A stretch of DNA of 64,000 nt from Bacillota bacterium (lineage in GTDB: Bacteria > Bacillota > Clostridia > Acetivibrionales > DTU013): the NCBI GenBank assembly GCA_023409735.1, contig JAEYRB010000011.1, positions 30,045-94,044 on the forward strand, written 5' to 3'. The position numbers and the translations under genes are program-made. The number at the start of each line of letters is the position of its first letter. Within the stretch, counting starts at the first letter, position 1. Below are positions 55,622-63,913 of this stretch, in pieces. The notes beneath the pieces were generated by a model that did no database searches, had not been told where the DNA came from, and saw only the letters and a program-made list of their open reading frames with translations.

Positions 55622-56395
55622 TTGAAGGTACTATTTATTGGTGATATTGTAGGAAAACCCGGTAGAAGAGCTTTAGGTGAGATTTTATCGCAAATTCGGA
55701 AAGAAACACAATGTGACTATTGTATAGCCAACGGTGAAAACTCTGCAGGCGGCAGCGGTATAAACTATGTTATCGCTCAGGAGCTTTATAAATATGGTAT
55801 TGATGCTCTTACGTTGGGAAATCACACGTGGTCTAAAAGGGAAATTACTAATTTTATAGATGATGACTCTAAAATAGTACGCCCTGCAAATTATCCGCCT
55901 GAATTACCGGGAAAAGGGTCAATTATTCTGGATGGTAAGCTAGGGATCATTAATCTGCTTGGCAGAGTATATCTTGACAGTGTAGATTGTCCATTCAAGG
56001 TACTCGACAGAGAGTTGGAAGTCATTAAGAAAAAAGTAAAGGTTGTACTTGTAGATATGCATGCAGAGGCAACCTCTGAAAAATGTGCGCTTGCATGGTA
56101 TGCTGACGGCCGTGTAAGCTGTATACTCGGTACACATACACATGTGCAGACTGCAGATGAAAGGATTTTACCATTTGGTACTGCATTTATTTCTGATGTT
56201 GGTATGACAGGACCATATGAAGGAATTCTTGGTGTGGATAAAGACATAATATTACAAAAGTTTCTATCATATATGCCGGTTAGGTTCGAGATGGCAAAAG
56301 GAAAGGTGCAGTTTAATGCGGTTCTGCTAAATATTGATGAGAATACAGGTAAATCAATGTCAATAGAAAGGATTAACAGAGTATTCGATCTATGA
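55622..56395 (+). CDS. YmdB-family metallophosphoesterase (cyclic nucleotide phosphodiesterase type)
   Basis: 257 residues. KVLFIGDIVGKPGRRAL at the N-terminus, NGENSAGGSGI, TLGNHTW, VDMHAEATSEK and LGTHTHVQTADERILP give the metal ligands of the TIGR00282 family. Bacillus YmdB hydrolyses cyclic nucleotides, influences sporulation/biofilm choices, and is encoded next to rny. The TTG start follows GGAGGAG by 5 bases; the open frame upstream runs through element A and is not coding. Confidence 0.9.
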   Translation: MKVLFIGDIVGKPGRRALGEILSQIRKETQCDYCIANGENSAGGSGINYVIAQELYKYGIDALTLGNHTWSKREITNFIDDDSKIVRPANYPPELPGKGSIILDGKLGIINLLGRVYLDSVDCPFKVLDRELEVIKKKVKVVLVDMHAEATSEKCALAWYADGRVSCILGTHTHVQTADERILPFGTAFISDVGMTGPYEGILGVDKDIILQKFLSYMPVRFEMAKGKVQFNAVLLNIDENTGKSMSIERINRVFDL

Positions 56396-56460
56396 TTATA
56401 CCTTCATTTATAATTATTAAATGGATTTATATGTTTAAATAATCAAATGTTAACTAAATA

Positions 56461-56489
56461 AGAGGAATTTTAAATTCTATGTAGAATTT
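56461..56489 (+). promoter_or_regulatory. Sigma-H-type promoter of spoVS
   Basis: AGAGGAATT and GTAGAATTT are separated by 11 bases and match the Bacillus sigma-H consensus (RNAGGAWWW, N11-12, RNNGAATWW) at every specified position. Bacillus spoVS is known to be sigma-H dependent. Confidence 0.75.
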
Positions 56490-56527
56490 ATAGTAATAAT
56501 ATGGTTGCAATAGGGGGTAGAATTTAT

Positions 56528-56791
56528 ATGGATGTTTTAAAGGTTTCAGCAAAATCAAATCCAAATTCGATAGCAGGAGCTTTAGCAGGAGTTATAAGAG
56601 AAAAAGGTGTTGCTGAAATGCAATCGATTGGTGCTGGTGCCTTAAATCAGGCAATTAAGGCAATAGCTATAGCTAGGGGTTTTGTTGCTCCATCAGGTAT
56701 GGAGCTTATCTGCATTCCCGCATTTACAGATATTATTATTGATGGTGAAGAAAGAACTGCTATTAAATTAATAGTTGAACCTAGAAGGTAA
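56528..56791 (+). CDS. spoVS: Stage V sporulation protein S
   Basis: 87 residues, the exact family size. MDVLKVSAKSNPNSIAGALA, IGAGALNQAIKAIAIARGF and EERTAIKLIVEP are near-invariant in SpoVS. It is a small Alba-like nucleic-acid-binding protein needed for spore development in Bacillus. The ATG at 56528 follows GGGG; an open frame from 56501 lacks support. Position behind rny-ymdB is typical. Confidence 0.96.
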   Translation: MDVLKVSAKSNPNSIAGALAGVIREKGVAEMQSIGAGALNQAIKAIAIARGFVAPSGMELICIPAFTDIIIDGEERTAIKLIVEPRR

Positions 56792-56815
56792 TTTAGCAAA
56801 AAAAGCATACTTAAG

Positions 56816-56851
56816 AAAAAATCCTGGAGATAGCATTATTCCAGGATTTTG
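56816..56851 (+). terminator. Terminator after spoVS
   Basis: AAAATCCTGGA pairs with TTCCAGGATTTT. Confidence 0.9.
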
Positions 56852-56869
56852 TTATTCAATAATACCTTT

Positions 56870-57075
56870 GTTAGCAGCCTTACCCCAACAGCTGAATCTA
56901 ACCTCCAGACAAATCAATCAAACCTCATCCAGACGAGTCAAATCAATCAAGACCAACCCAAATTAATCAAGCTTAATCCGACCGCATCCAGTCCTATGCA
57001 AATCAATCTGACCTAATTCAAACCAGTCTATACTAATTCAATCTGACCTAATTCAAACCAGTCTATACTAATTCA
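56870..57075. repeat. G-poor degenerate repeat tract with an exact 35-bp tandem pair
   Basis: The plus strand is rich in A, C and T and poor in G, with recurring AATCAATC, CCAGAC, AATTAATC and GACC. At 57003-57037 and 57038-57072 a 35-base unit beginning TCAATCTGACC is repeated exactly. No coding pattern is seen on either strand. The rest of 57076-57249 has only AT-rich DNA preceding pgeF. Confidence 0.75.
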
Positions 57076-57261
57076 ATATTTATTGTTGCTAGTTGTCGTT
57101 CATTTTTACAATCTCTGGTAGGTTGACAAAACCATATTCAAAAGGCAATAAGGCTTTTCTTGTTTAGTGTTAATGGCTTTATATTGAGAATATAAGCTTA
57201 TTATGGTAATATAGTTTTGATTCTGAATAGTATCAATTTTGTTGGATATGGAGGATTCTTT

Positions 57262-58113
57262 TTGAAACAGGAAGAAAGAATTGGTAATGGTGCAATATTA
57301 GTCACCGATGGTGACCTTCAATATATAAAATTTGAATGCTTTGATAAATATTCTCATTCGCTTATTCACTGTATGAGTACCAGAAACGGTGGTGTAAGCC
57401 GTGGTGCCTGCAGTACATTAAATCTTGGTTTTAACAGAGGCGATGAAAGGGAAAATGTTATACAAAATTATCAAAAGCTTTGCGGATGTGTTGGAATAGA
57501 TGCTGACAGCCTTGTACTGACAAACCAGGTGCATAATGATATTGTAAGATTAATTGATGACAGTGATAGAGGTAAGGGCTATTCAAAGGAAAGCGATATT
57601 ATCGGAGTTGACGGATTCGTTACTTCAACGCCGGGTATAACAATGGTCACCTTTCATGCGGATTGCGTGCCTTTATTTTTATACGAACCTGAAGCCGGCG
57701 TCGTGGCACTTGTTCATTCAGGCTGGAGAGGCACCTTGAAAGATATTTCTGCAGCTGCGATTAAGGCAATGAAAGATATTGCAGGAGTTGATGCATCAAG
57801 AATTATTGCGGTAATAGGGCCATCTATAAGGAAATGTTGTTTTGAAGTCGGTAATGATGTATATAGTCTTTTTGAAGATAAATATGATATGCGTTTGTTC
57901 TCTGAAAGGAACAGTAGAGGAAAATGGTTAATTGACCTGCAGGGTATAATTACATTGCAGCTTGTGGATAATGGAATTTATGTTAAAAATATTTACGACA
58001 GCGAAATTTGTACAATGTGCAGGAAGGAATTGTTTTTTTCCTACAGAGGAGACAATATGAAAACAGGAAGTTTAGCAGCTTTTATGCAGATAAGGAAAAC
58101 GGGGAGCATTTAA
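57262..58113 (+). CDS. pgeF: Purine nucleoside phosphorylase YfiH / peptidoglycan editing factor PgeF (laccase-domain family)
   Basis: 283 residues. Zinc-binding and family motifs are seen in HCMSTRNGGVS, TNQVHNDIV, VTFHADCVPLFLYE and ALVHSGWRGT, plus GPSIRKCCFEVG. Relatives cleave nucleosides; the E. coli homologue prevents misincorporation of serine in muropeptides. The TTG at 57262 follows GGAGG by 7 bases. The stop overlaps the following ATG by one base. Confidence 0.9.
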   Translation: MKQEERIGNGAILVTDGDLQYIKFECFDKYSHSLIHCMSTRNGGVSRGACSTLNLGFNRGDERENVIQNYQKLCGCVGIDADSLVLTNQVHNDIVRLIDDSDRGKGYSKESDIIGVDGFVTSTPGITMVTFHADCVPLFLYEPEAGVVALVHSGWRGTLKDISAAAIKAMKDIAGVDASRIIAVIGPSIRKCCFEVGNDVYSLFEDKYDMRLFSERNSRGKWLIDLQGIITLQLVDNGIYVKNIYDSEICTMCRKELFFSYRGDNMKTGSLAAFMQIRKTGSI

Positions 58114-59786
58114 TGAGAAAAACTAAAATTCTTACAATATTAACTCTAATATGTGTTCTCGCAACATCATGCTCAGAGACCTTATACAATAATCCTGGTA
58201 CGATTAGCGATAGTGAGGAATATTATGAGGATTACGACATAATGGACAAAGGGCCTGTAAAGGGGGGAACTCTTAACCTTTTTACTACGAGACCTGATAC
58301 TCTTAATCCGCTACTTACAAATAACTCCTATGTCTCAGACTTCTTAGGCTTTATATATGAAGGACTCACAAAGCTCGACAAAAATCAGAAGGCTATTGGC
58401 ATGCTTTCTGACAGCTGGTCTGTCTCAGATGATAAGCTTATGTGGAATTTTCATATAAGGGATGGAGTACAATGGCATGACGGACAGGCTTTTACTGCAT
58501 ATGACGTTGAATTTACAATACAAGCACTGCTTAATGCCGGTATTAAAACGATATATAAGCCTTTAGTCAAAAATATTCTGACCTGTGCAGCGGTAGATTC
58601 ATCTAATGTAAAAATTATTCTGAATAAACCCAATTCGTTTATTGCTGAAATGATGACATTTCCAATATTGCCAAAGCATAAGTTCAGCCAGGCAGGTGCA
58701 CTAAATACTTTAGAAGGTGTTGAACCTGTTGGTACAGGGCCATATAAATATGCCTCTCAGAATGAAAAAGGTGTATTATTAAAGCAGAACAGCGATTGGT
58801 GGTATTTAAAAACACAAGAAAGTGATAACACCATGTATATAGATAATATAAAAATAAATATCTATAACAGCAAAAATGATGCTATGAGAGCATTTCAAAC
58901 CGGCGAACTTGATATTATGAGCATTGAGCAGTCTGATATTGATAAATACAAGGATAGATCAGATGTAATAATTAAAAAATATCCATCACGGGATTATGAA
59001 TTCCTTTCATTTAATTTGAACAGTGCTGTTATGTCGGATATATACGTTAGAAAGGCAATAAAAAGTGCTATTAACCGTGATGAGCTTATAGATGATATTC
59101 TACCCGGTAGCGCTATGGCAGCGGATATACCAATCCTAAATGATTGCTGGATCTATGAAAAAAACACTTCTGTGAGCACTGATAAAGCTCCTGTTGATAT
59201 CCTGCTTGAAGGCGGATGGAAAAAGAACAGTCAAGGCGAATTCTATAAAACTATTAACGGTTCGAGAAAGTATCTGAAGGTAGATATACTTGTAAATTCC
59301 AGCAATAACACCAGGGTACTTGCAGCAAAGCAGATCTGTTCACAGCTTGAGAAGGCAGGAATAGCAGCAAAATATACCGAGGTTGAATGGAACGAGCTTA
59401 TAAACAGAATTAATTCACTAAAATATGATATAGCATTAACAGGTTGCAGAGTACCACAGATTCCAGATTTATCATATCTGTATTCAAAATCATATTTCCC
59501 CACATCACTGCCGGCAAACAATCAGAGCATTGGCAATATTTCAGGATATAGCAATATCAATGTTGATTCCTGTATAGAAAATATGTTTAAATTTGATAGT
59601 GAAGCGCTAATAAAAAGCAACTTTAGTCAGGCAGTACAATATTTTAATGAAGACATACCGTATGTTGGACTGTATTTTTTTAGCAACGCAATGGTTTATA
59701 GTAAAAATGTGAGGGGTATATTTGCTCCTGATACATGGAATCGATATAATGATTTTACTCAGTGGTATAAGCCGGAAGCATCGTAA
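58113..59786 (+). CDS. Oligopeptide-type ABC transporter substrate-binding lipoprotein
   Basis: 557 residues. The lipoprotein signal peptide (RKTKILTILTLICVLATSC) has the lipobox Cys at residue 20. SBP_bac_5 features follow: GGTLNLF, DTLNPLL, SDSWSVSDDKLMWNFHIRDG, WHDGQAFTAYDVEFTI. It would sit on the outer membrane face and capture peptides or a similar ligand. No permease or ATPase genes are adjacent, so it either serves a distant transporter or acts as a sensor. Ligand unknown. Overlaps the pgeF stop (TAATG). Confidence 0.88.
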   Translation: MRKTKILTILTLICVLATSCSETLYNNPGTISDSEEYYEDYDIMDKGPVKGGTLNLFTTRPDTLNPLLTNNSYVSDFLGFIYEGLTKLDKNQKAIGMLSDSWSVSDDKLMWNFHIRDGVQWHDGQAFTAYDVEFTIQALLNAGIKTIYKPLVKNILTCAAVDSSNVKIILNKPNSFIAEMMTFPILPKHKFSQAGALNTLEGVEPVGTGPYKYASQNEKGVLLKQNSDWWYLKTQESDNTMYIDNIKINIYNSKNDAMRAFQTGELDIMSIEQSDIDKYKDRSDVIIKKYPSRDYEFLSFNLNSAVMSDIYVRKAIKSAINRDELIDDILPGSAMAADIPILNDCWIYEKNTSVSTDKAPVDILLEGGWKKNSQGEFYKTINGSRKYLKVDILVNSSNNTRVLAAKQICSQLEKAGIAAKYTEVEWNELINRINSLKYDIALTGCRVPQIPDLSYLYSKSYFPTSLPANNQSIGNISGYSNINVDSCIENMFKFDSEALIKSNFSQAVQYFNEDIPYVGLYFFSNAMVYSKNVRGIFAPDTWNRYNDFTQWYKPEAS

Positions 59787-59855
59787 AGTTGAGGCATTAT
59801 AATGTAACGGTATGGTTTGAATAACAAAAGGAAAAAACTTAAGGAGAGATAATTT

Positions 59856-60563
59856 ATGCTTTGGATTGCAATAGTCTTGCTGGTAGTATTATTAGATCAG
59901 ATTTCAAAATATGTTATTTTAAACAATATCGAAGTTGGTGAAATGATACAGGTTATTGATAAGTTTTTTTACATTACCCATTACAAGAATCCTGGTGCAG
60001 CATGGGGAATATTAAAGGACAGTACTCTTTTATTTATTATTTTGATTCCTGTAATATCACTGATTGTTCTTATATTCATGTTGAAAAACAAGAACAGCTT
60101 TTTGCGTTTTTCATGTGCATTAATATTAGCCGGAGCCATAGGTAATTATATTGACAGGCTTATTCAAGGTAAGGTAACGGATTTTCTCTTGTTTTATATA
60201 GGTTCATATCCGTTCCCGATTTTTAACGTGGCGGATATTGCAATAACCTGTGGAACTATTCTACTTGCAATCTATTACATCTTCATATACAAGGAGCCTA
60301 AGAATTCTGAACCAAAGAAAAGCAGTACCGCTGAAAGAAAGCAGGAGGAAGCTGCTGTTACAGGGAAAGCAAGCGATAATAAGGTAACTGATAAGACAGT
60401 TATACATACTGATGACTTAGGTAAAAGTGAAAATATTGACACAACTGAAGTCAGTGTAAATGAGCAGATTGATACTAATGCTTTAAAGGAAAGTAAGAGT
60501 ATCGATGCGGCTGAAGTCAAAAAAGAAGATTGTACTGATACGACTGAAGTGGATAGATGTTGA
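59856..60563 (+). CDS. lspA: Lipoprotein signal peptidase (signal peptidase II) with long C-terminal tail
   Basis: 235 residues. Four membrane helices; catalytic Asp100 (GAIGNYIDRL) and Asp127 (IFNVADIAI). It removes signal peptides from prolipoproteins such as the adjacent one. Residues 148-235 form an extra hydrophilic tail, rich in Lys, Glu, Asp and Thr, with loosely repeated IDTTEV/IDTNAL/IDAAEV/TDTTEV units; LspA normally ends near residue 150-160. AGGAGAG precedes the ATG. Next gene is rluD, the usual partner. Confidence 0.92.
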   Translation: MLWIAIVLLVVLLDQISKYVILNNIEVGEMIQVIDKFFYITHYKNPGAAWGILKDSTLLFIILIPVISLIVLIFMLKNKNSFLRFSCALILAGAIGNYIDRLIQGKVTDFLLFYIGSYPFPIFNVADIAITCGTILLAIYYIFIYKEPKNSEPKKSSTAERKQEEAAVTGKASDNKVTDKTVIHTDDLGKSENIDTTEVSVNEQIDTNALKESKSIDAAEVKKEDCTDTTEVDRC

Positions 60564-60866
60564 GGTATTGATTCAGCTAAAATATATAAGAAGAGCATGC
60601 TAAGACAGCCGATGCCGGTGCTAATAGCTCTTGAAGTAGATAAGAATTATGTTATTAAACCGGTTGTAATTGGTTAAAAGGTGTATAGCATAATCCATGC
60701 CGTTGAAAACATAACCATCGGTACTGCTGCAATTTGTAAGCTAGAGCTTTTGACGTAGCCCAATGCCTGTGAACACAATACTATTATTAAAGCTTATGAT
60801 ATGGTAGTTCAGGCAAAGAAGCAATAATAAGAAAAACAGTGAAAATTGATATAGGGTGATTTAATA
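60564..60866 (+). other. Gap between lspA and rluD without a supported gene
   Basis: Only short frames are present. The last codons before 60828 (…IKAYDMVVQAKKQ) look coding-like but are closed upstream by a stop, so this may be a decayed end of a gene. Confidence 0.35.
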
Positions 60867-61787
60867 ATGATAAATGAGCATTTCATAATAGAAGAGAGCG
60901 ATGCAGATAGGCGACTTGATGTGTGGCTGACCTCCAAGCTTACAGGAGACTTCTCAAGATCCTTTATCGCAAAGCTGATCGAGGATGGTAACTGCACGGT
61001 AGGAGGCAGGACGGTAAAGACCGGATATAAGCTAAAGCAGGGTGATAACATAGAGGTTAATATACCGGAGCCCAAGGTGCTGGATGTTAAGCCGGAACAG
61101 ATCCCATTAGACATAATATATGAGGATAACGACATAATAGTTATAAACAAGCAGAGGGGCATGGTTGTACATCCAGCAGCAGGGAATTATTCCGGAACAC
61201 TTGTAAATGCACTTCTTACTCACTGTGAGGGATCACTTTCTGATATAAACGGAGTTATAAGGCCGGGTATAGTACATCGTATTGATAAGGATACCTCTGG
61301 AGTACTTGTTATAGCAAAAAACAATGCAGCACATAGCTTTTTATCTGAAAAGCTTAAGGATCACGACATCCAAAGAGTTTATGTAGCAATTGCTGAAGGC
61401 GTAATACGTGAGGATAGCGGAAAGATTGATGCTCCTATCGGAAGGCACCCCGTAGATAGAAAAAAGATGGCCGTAAATGTAAAGAATGGAAGAAGAGCAG
61501 TTACTCATTTTAAGGTGCTGGAACGCTTTAGTGAAGTAACACTTATTGAGTGCAGACTTGAGACAGGCAGGACTCATCAGATCAGAGTACACATGTCATA
61601 TATAGGTCATCCTCTTGTTGGTGACACTGTATATGGAAGAGCAAAACAGAAGTATGATATTGAGGGACAGGCTCTCCATGCCAGGCTGCTGGGCTTTGTG
61701 CATCCTACGACAAAGGAATATGTTGAATTTCAGGCGGAACCACCAAAGGAGTTCAACGACCTACTTGAAAAGCTTAGAGAAATATAG
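60867..61787 (+). CDS. rluD: RluD-family 23S rRNA pseudouridine synthase
   Basis: 306 residues. An N-terminal S4 RNA-binding domain (LDVWLTSKLTGDFSRSF, about 15-75) is followed by the catalytic domain with the RluA-family HRIDKDTSGVL motif holding the catalytic Asp, and the ending TGRTHQIRVHMSYIGHP. It isomerises uridines in 23S rRNA. A GGGTGA precedes the ATG. Adjacent to lspA as in most Firmicutes. Confidence 0.93.
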   Translation: MINEHFIIEESDADRRLDVWLTSKLTGDFSRSFIAKLIEDGNCTVGGRTVKTGYKLKQGDNIEVNIPEPKVLDVKPEQIPLDIIYEDNDIIVINKQRGMVVHPAAGNYSGTLVNALLTHCEGSLSDINGVIRPGIVHRIDKDTSGVLVIAKNNAAHSFLSEKLKDHDIQRVYVAIAEGVIREDSGKIDAPIGRHPVDRKKMAVNVKNGRRAVTHFKVLERFSEVTLIECRLETGRTHQIRVHMSYIGHPLVGDTVYGRAKQKYDIEGQALHARLLGFVHPTTKEYVEFQAEPPKEFNDLLEKLREI

Positions 61788-61859
61788 GGCCAAAGTACAT
61801 ATCTATGATAATATTTTGTAAATTTAGATCGAATTATTGATATACAAATTTAACATCAA

Positions 61860-61893
61860 TTATCAGGGTAAGACCATCAGGCTACTTATTCTG
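61860..61893 (+). repeat. Repeat family C, copy 1 (partial)
   Basis: TTATCAGGGTAAGACC and CTTATTCTG match copy 2 at 61930 at an offset of exactly 70 bases. Confidence 0.6.
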
Positions 61894-61929
61894 GTCTCTG
61901 CACAAAAGCAGGTTACGGGTCAAAAATGA

Positions 61930-61981
61930 TTATCAGGGTATGACCACAGCGCAATTTATTCTGATTATGTTTCCAAGCACC
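61930..61981 (+). repeat. Repeat family C, copy 2
   Basis: 52 bases from TTATCAGGGTATGACC to TTTCCAAGCACC, an inverted counterpart of 63840-63892 with few mismatches. Confidence 0.75.
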
Positions 61982-62074
61982 TGGCAAAGTGCTAGAATAT
62001 GTTGTGTTTGATTTCTTACAGATAAGCTAAATTTCAAATGTGTTAAATGATAGAGCTAAAGGGGGACAATGAAA

Positions 62075-62323
62075 ATGGAAGACCACAAGGTAAAGGTGAC
62101 TGTGCTTGAAAGCGGATGTCCAAAATATAGTCCGGGAGATGAGATCTATTTTGAAGGTGCTTTTGTGAATAAAGAAAAGAGCGGTGCGCTCTGTATGGTG
62201 GCACTAAACGCAATCTATCCCTTTGTATATGCAGCTCGCCGAGGTGGGTCGGTGAAAGATGGACCGGTGCAGTGCCCAGATTGCAGCGAATGCGTAAAAT
62301 TCCAAGTTGAACGTCTGGGATAA
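62075..62323 (+). CDS. TIGR04076 family small protein
   Basis: 82 residues. Features are KVKVTVLESGCPKYSPGDE, EGAF, ALNAIYPFVYAARRGG, DGPVQCPDC and VKFQVERL. The conserved cysteines (ESGCP, CPDCSEC) suggest metal or redox binding. Function unknown. ATG at 62075 follows GGGGGA by 9 bases; ATG at 62069 is an alternative. No operon partner. Confidence 0.8.
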   Translation: MEDHKVKVTVLESGCPKYSPGDEIYFEGAFVNKEKSGALCMVALNAIYPFVYAARRGGSVKDGPVQCPDCSECVKFQVERLG

Positions 62324-62435
62324 TTCAAGCCTGACCACTTTCAACAGACAAATGTGTCTGAATAAAATTGGCTATATGTAAGTACAAGAAATTCCACAGA
62401 AACTGCAGAAGAGCCGAGGAATCAAGTTAGAAAAA

Positions 62436-62467
62436 GAGAACCCAATACGTTTGAGCATTGGGCTCTC
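62436..62467 (+). terminator. Hairpin behind the TIGR04076 gene
   Basis: GAGA.CCCAAT pairs with ATTGGG.TCTC around a 10-base loop, one mismatch. There is no long T-run. Confidence 0.45.
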
Positions 62468-62505
62468 AAGGGTAACCTTAATATTTGCGAATGATAAGAT
62501 CCATA

Positions 62506-62570
62506 TGAACCGAGCGGTTCGCGTACAGTTCGTGAGAGCATGGAGGCGAGGTTACTCTTTGCTACTCGAC
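62506..62570 (+). mobile_element. Possible 3' remnant of a group II intron
   Basis: GAACCGAGCGGTTCG...CAGTTC then GTGAGAGC and GCTACTCGAC recall the domain V/VI end of bacterial group II introns, typically ...GGTTCTGTGAGAG...CTACTCGAC. Domain V is about 25 rather than 34 bases, so it is decayed or only similar. No reverse transcriptase is present. Confidence 0.4.
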
Positions 62571-62629
62571 TGGGAGGTAGGTAACCAATTAATGGTAGGC
62601 CTTCTACACTATAAGTTTATTGACTGACA

Positions 62630-62672
62630 CCAGTATTCCACGATATGCTGAAGCCCCATCCAGTAATACTGG
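62630..62672. repeat. Inverted repeat in the gene-free interval
   Basis: CCAGTATT (62630-62637) and AATACTGG (62665-62672) pair perfectly around 27 bases, between the intron-like remnant and the next minus-strand gene. Confidence 0.5.
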
Positions 62673-62736
62673 CGTTTCCTCCAAGTCCGGTAATGGTGGT
62701 TGTAAAGAGTGTGCATCATCATCTTAACTTGCAGTG

Positions 62737-63327
62737 CTATCTGTCCAGTACATTGCTATTTTCAAAGAAGTTCACGATCTGATCTGATAGAGCGCATATT
62801 TTTTTACTGGCAGAAATTGAGTCCGGGTTATCCAGATCATTTTTGCTGACGAAATAACTGAGAGACTGTTTATTGTTCCTGCCAAATAGCTTAGAAAGTT
62901 GAAAATACAGTTCAGATAAACGATTCATGTCGTCGATGGTCAGAATATTAAGAGCTTCCTTAGAAATATAAGTACTATAGGACATTGTGTGAATTGCATC
63001 CGCAATTTCACTGTTATCTTCAAATTGGAGACTATAGAAACCGTTAAGAATATCTTCTCTGGTTATTAATTCTGTTCCTAAAGCATACTGCAAGAACTCA
63101 CTCTTAGACATCTCGTTGTTTGCCATCTTCTCGAAATAAATCCCGTAAAAGTAACAAATATCACTTTGCCTGTCCAACCGGAGAACAATAGTGTTATTTG
63201 TACAGTCAGCATATACGCTGTTATTGTCTTTCAGTTTGGTACTAGAAAGTAGACAAAACAGGTTAAAAATAAGTAAGGCAGCTGCAATTATAGTGAAAAG
63301 CAATAACAGTAGTTTACTTCTGGTCAA
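62737..63327 (-). CDS. Unknown protein with N-terminal membrane anchor
   Basis: 196 residues, no recognised family. Residues 6-28 are a hydrophobic helix (LLLLLFTIIAAALLIF), probably a signal anchor, leaving about 165 residues outside. The remainder is mixed charged and predicted helical (EKMANNEMSKSEFLQYALG; LTIDDMNRLSELYFQLSKLF). The TTG at 63327 is chosen because GGAGGG lies 7 bases upstream; an ATG at 63342 would place that site inside the gene. Convincing ribosome site and codon pattern suggest a real gene. No neighbours hint at its role. Confidence 0.65.
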   Translation of the reverse strand: MTRSKLLLLLFTIIAAALLIFNLFCLLSSTKLKDNNSVYADCTNNTIVLRLDRQSDICYFYGIYFEKMANNEMSKSEFLQYALGTELITREDILNGFYSLQFEDNSEIADAIHTMSYSTYISKEALNILTIDDMNRLSELYFQLSKLFGRNNKQSLSYFVSKNDLDNPDSISASKKICALSDQIVNFFENSNVLDR

Positions 63328-63630
63328 TGTTTTTCCCTCCATATTATTGTTTGGATTTTGGAGTAGTTAAGAAAGACTTGCATTTTTAGGCTGACTCATA
63401 CTTTAGAGTATATTCTAAATAGCCCATTGGTATCACCTCTTACCCTTAACTCCCTATTATGTAATTACATAAAAGTAGTATAAATTAACATATAAGTTAA
63501 TAATAGTTTTTATTCGAATGAAGTTCAAGGGAATCAATAGAATGCAACATGGAAATGTGGGTCTCTATCTAATTATATGTACATAAAGACTGTTTGTACG
63601 AATTGTAAGAAGCTTAGCAGTATGAGCAAG

Positions 63631-63712
63631 AAACGGCAGTGCCGTTTGTGGAGAAATATATTTTGCTTAAGCAAAATGTTACAATAGTGTAGTATTTCTG
63701 CAAAGCAGAAAT
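63631..63712. repeat. Cluster of three perfect palindromes
   Basis: AAACGGCA-G-TGCCGTTT (63631-63647), ATTTTGCTTAAGCAAAAT (63660-63677) and ATTTCTGC-AAA-GCAGAAAT (63694-63712). Confidence 0.8.
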
Positions 63713-63839
63713 CCATTAATATTTCCTGCTTCATAGGCGCATGCTGCCAAGCACATAGTTGGATAGGAGCACCTGCAATGCCCGTGAGAAGGGACTCCTA
63801 AACTGTACACTAAATATGCTATAGTTGAGCACTGTGGTC

Positions 63840-63892
63840 GGTGCTTGGAAACATAATCGGAATAAATGGCGCCGTCGGTTCTTCCCTGATAA
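63840..63892 (-). repeat. Repeat family C, copy 3 (inverted)
   Basis: Reverse complement aligns with 61930-61981 with only a few differences: TTATCAGGG...GCGCCATTTATTC...GATTATGTTTCCAAGCACC. Confidence 0.75.
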
Positions 63893-63913
63893 CTGATGCA
63901 AAAAGGCGCTAAT

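Noticed and set aside
57003..57072. CRISPR array
   Set aside because: The two 35-base units are directly adjacent with no spacers, and no cas genes are present.
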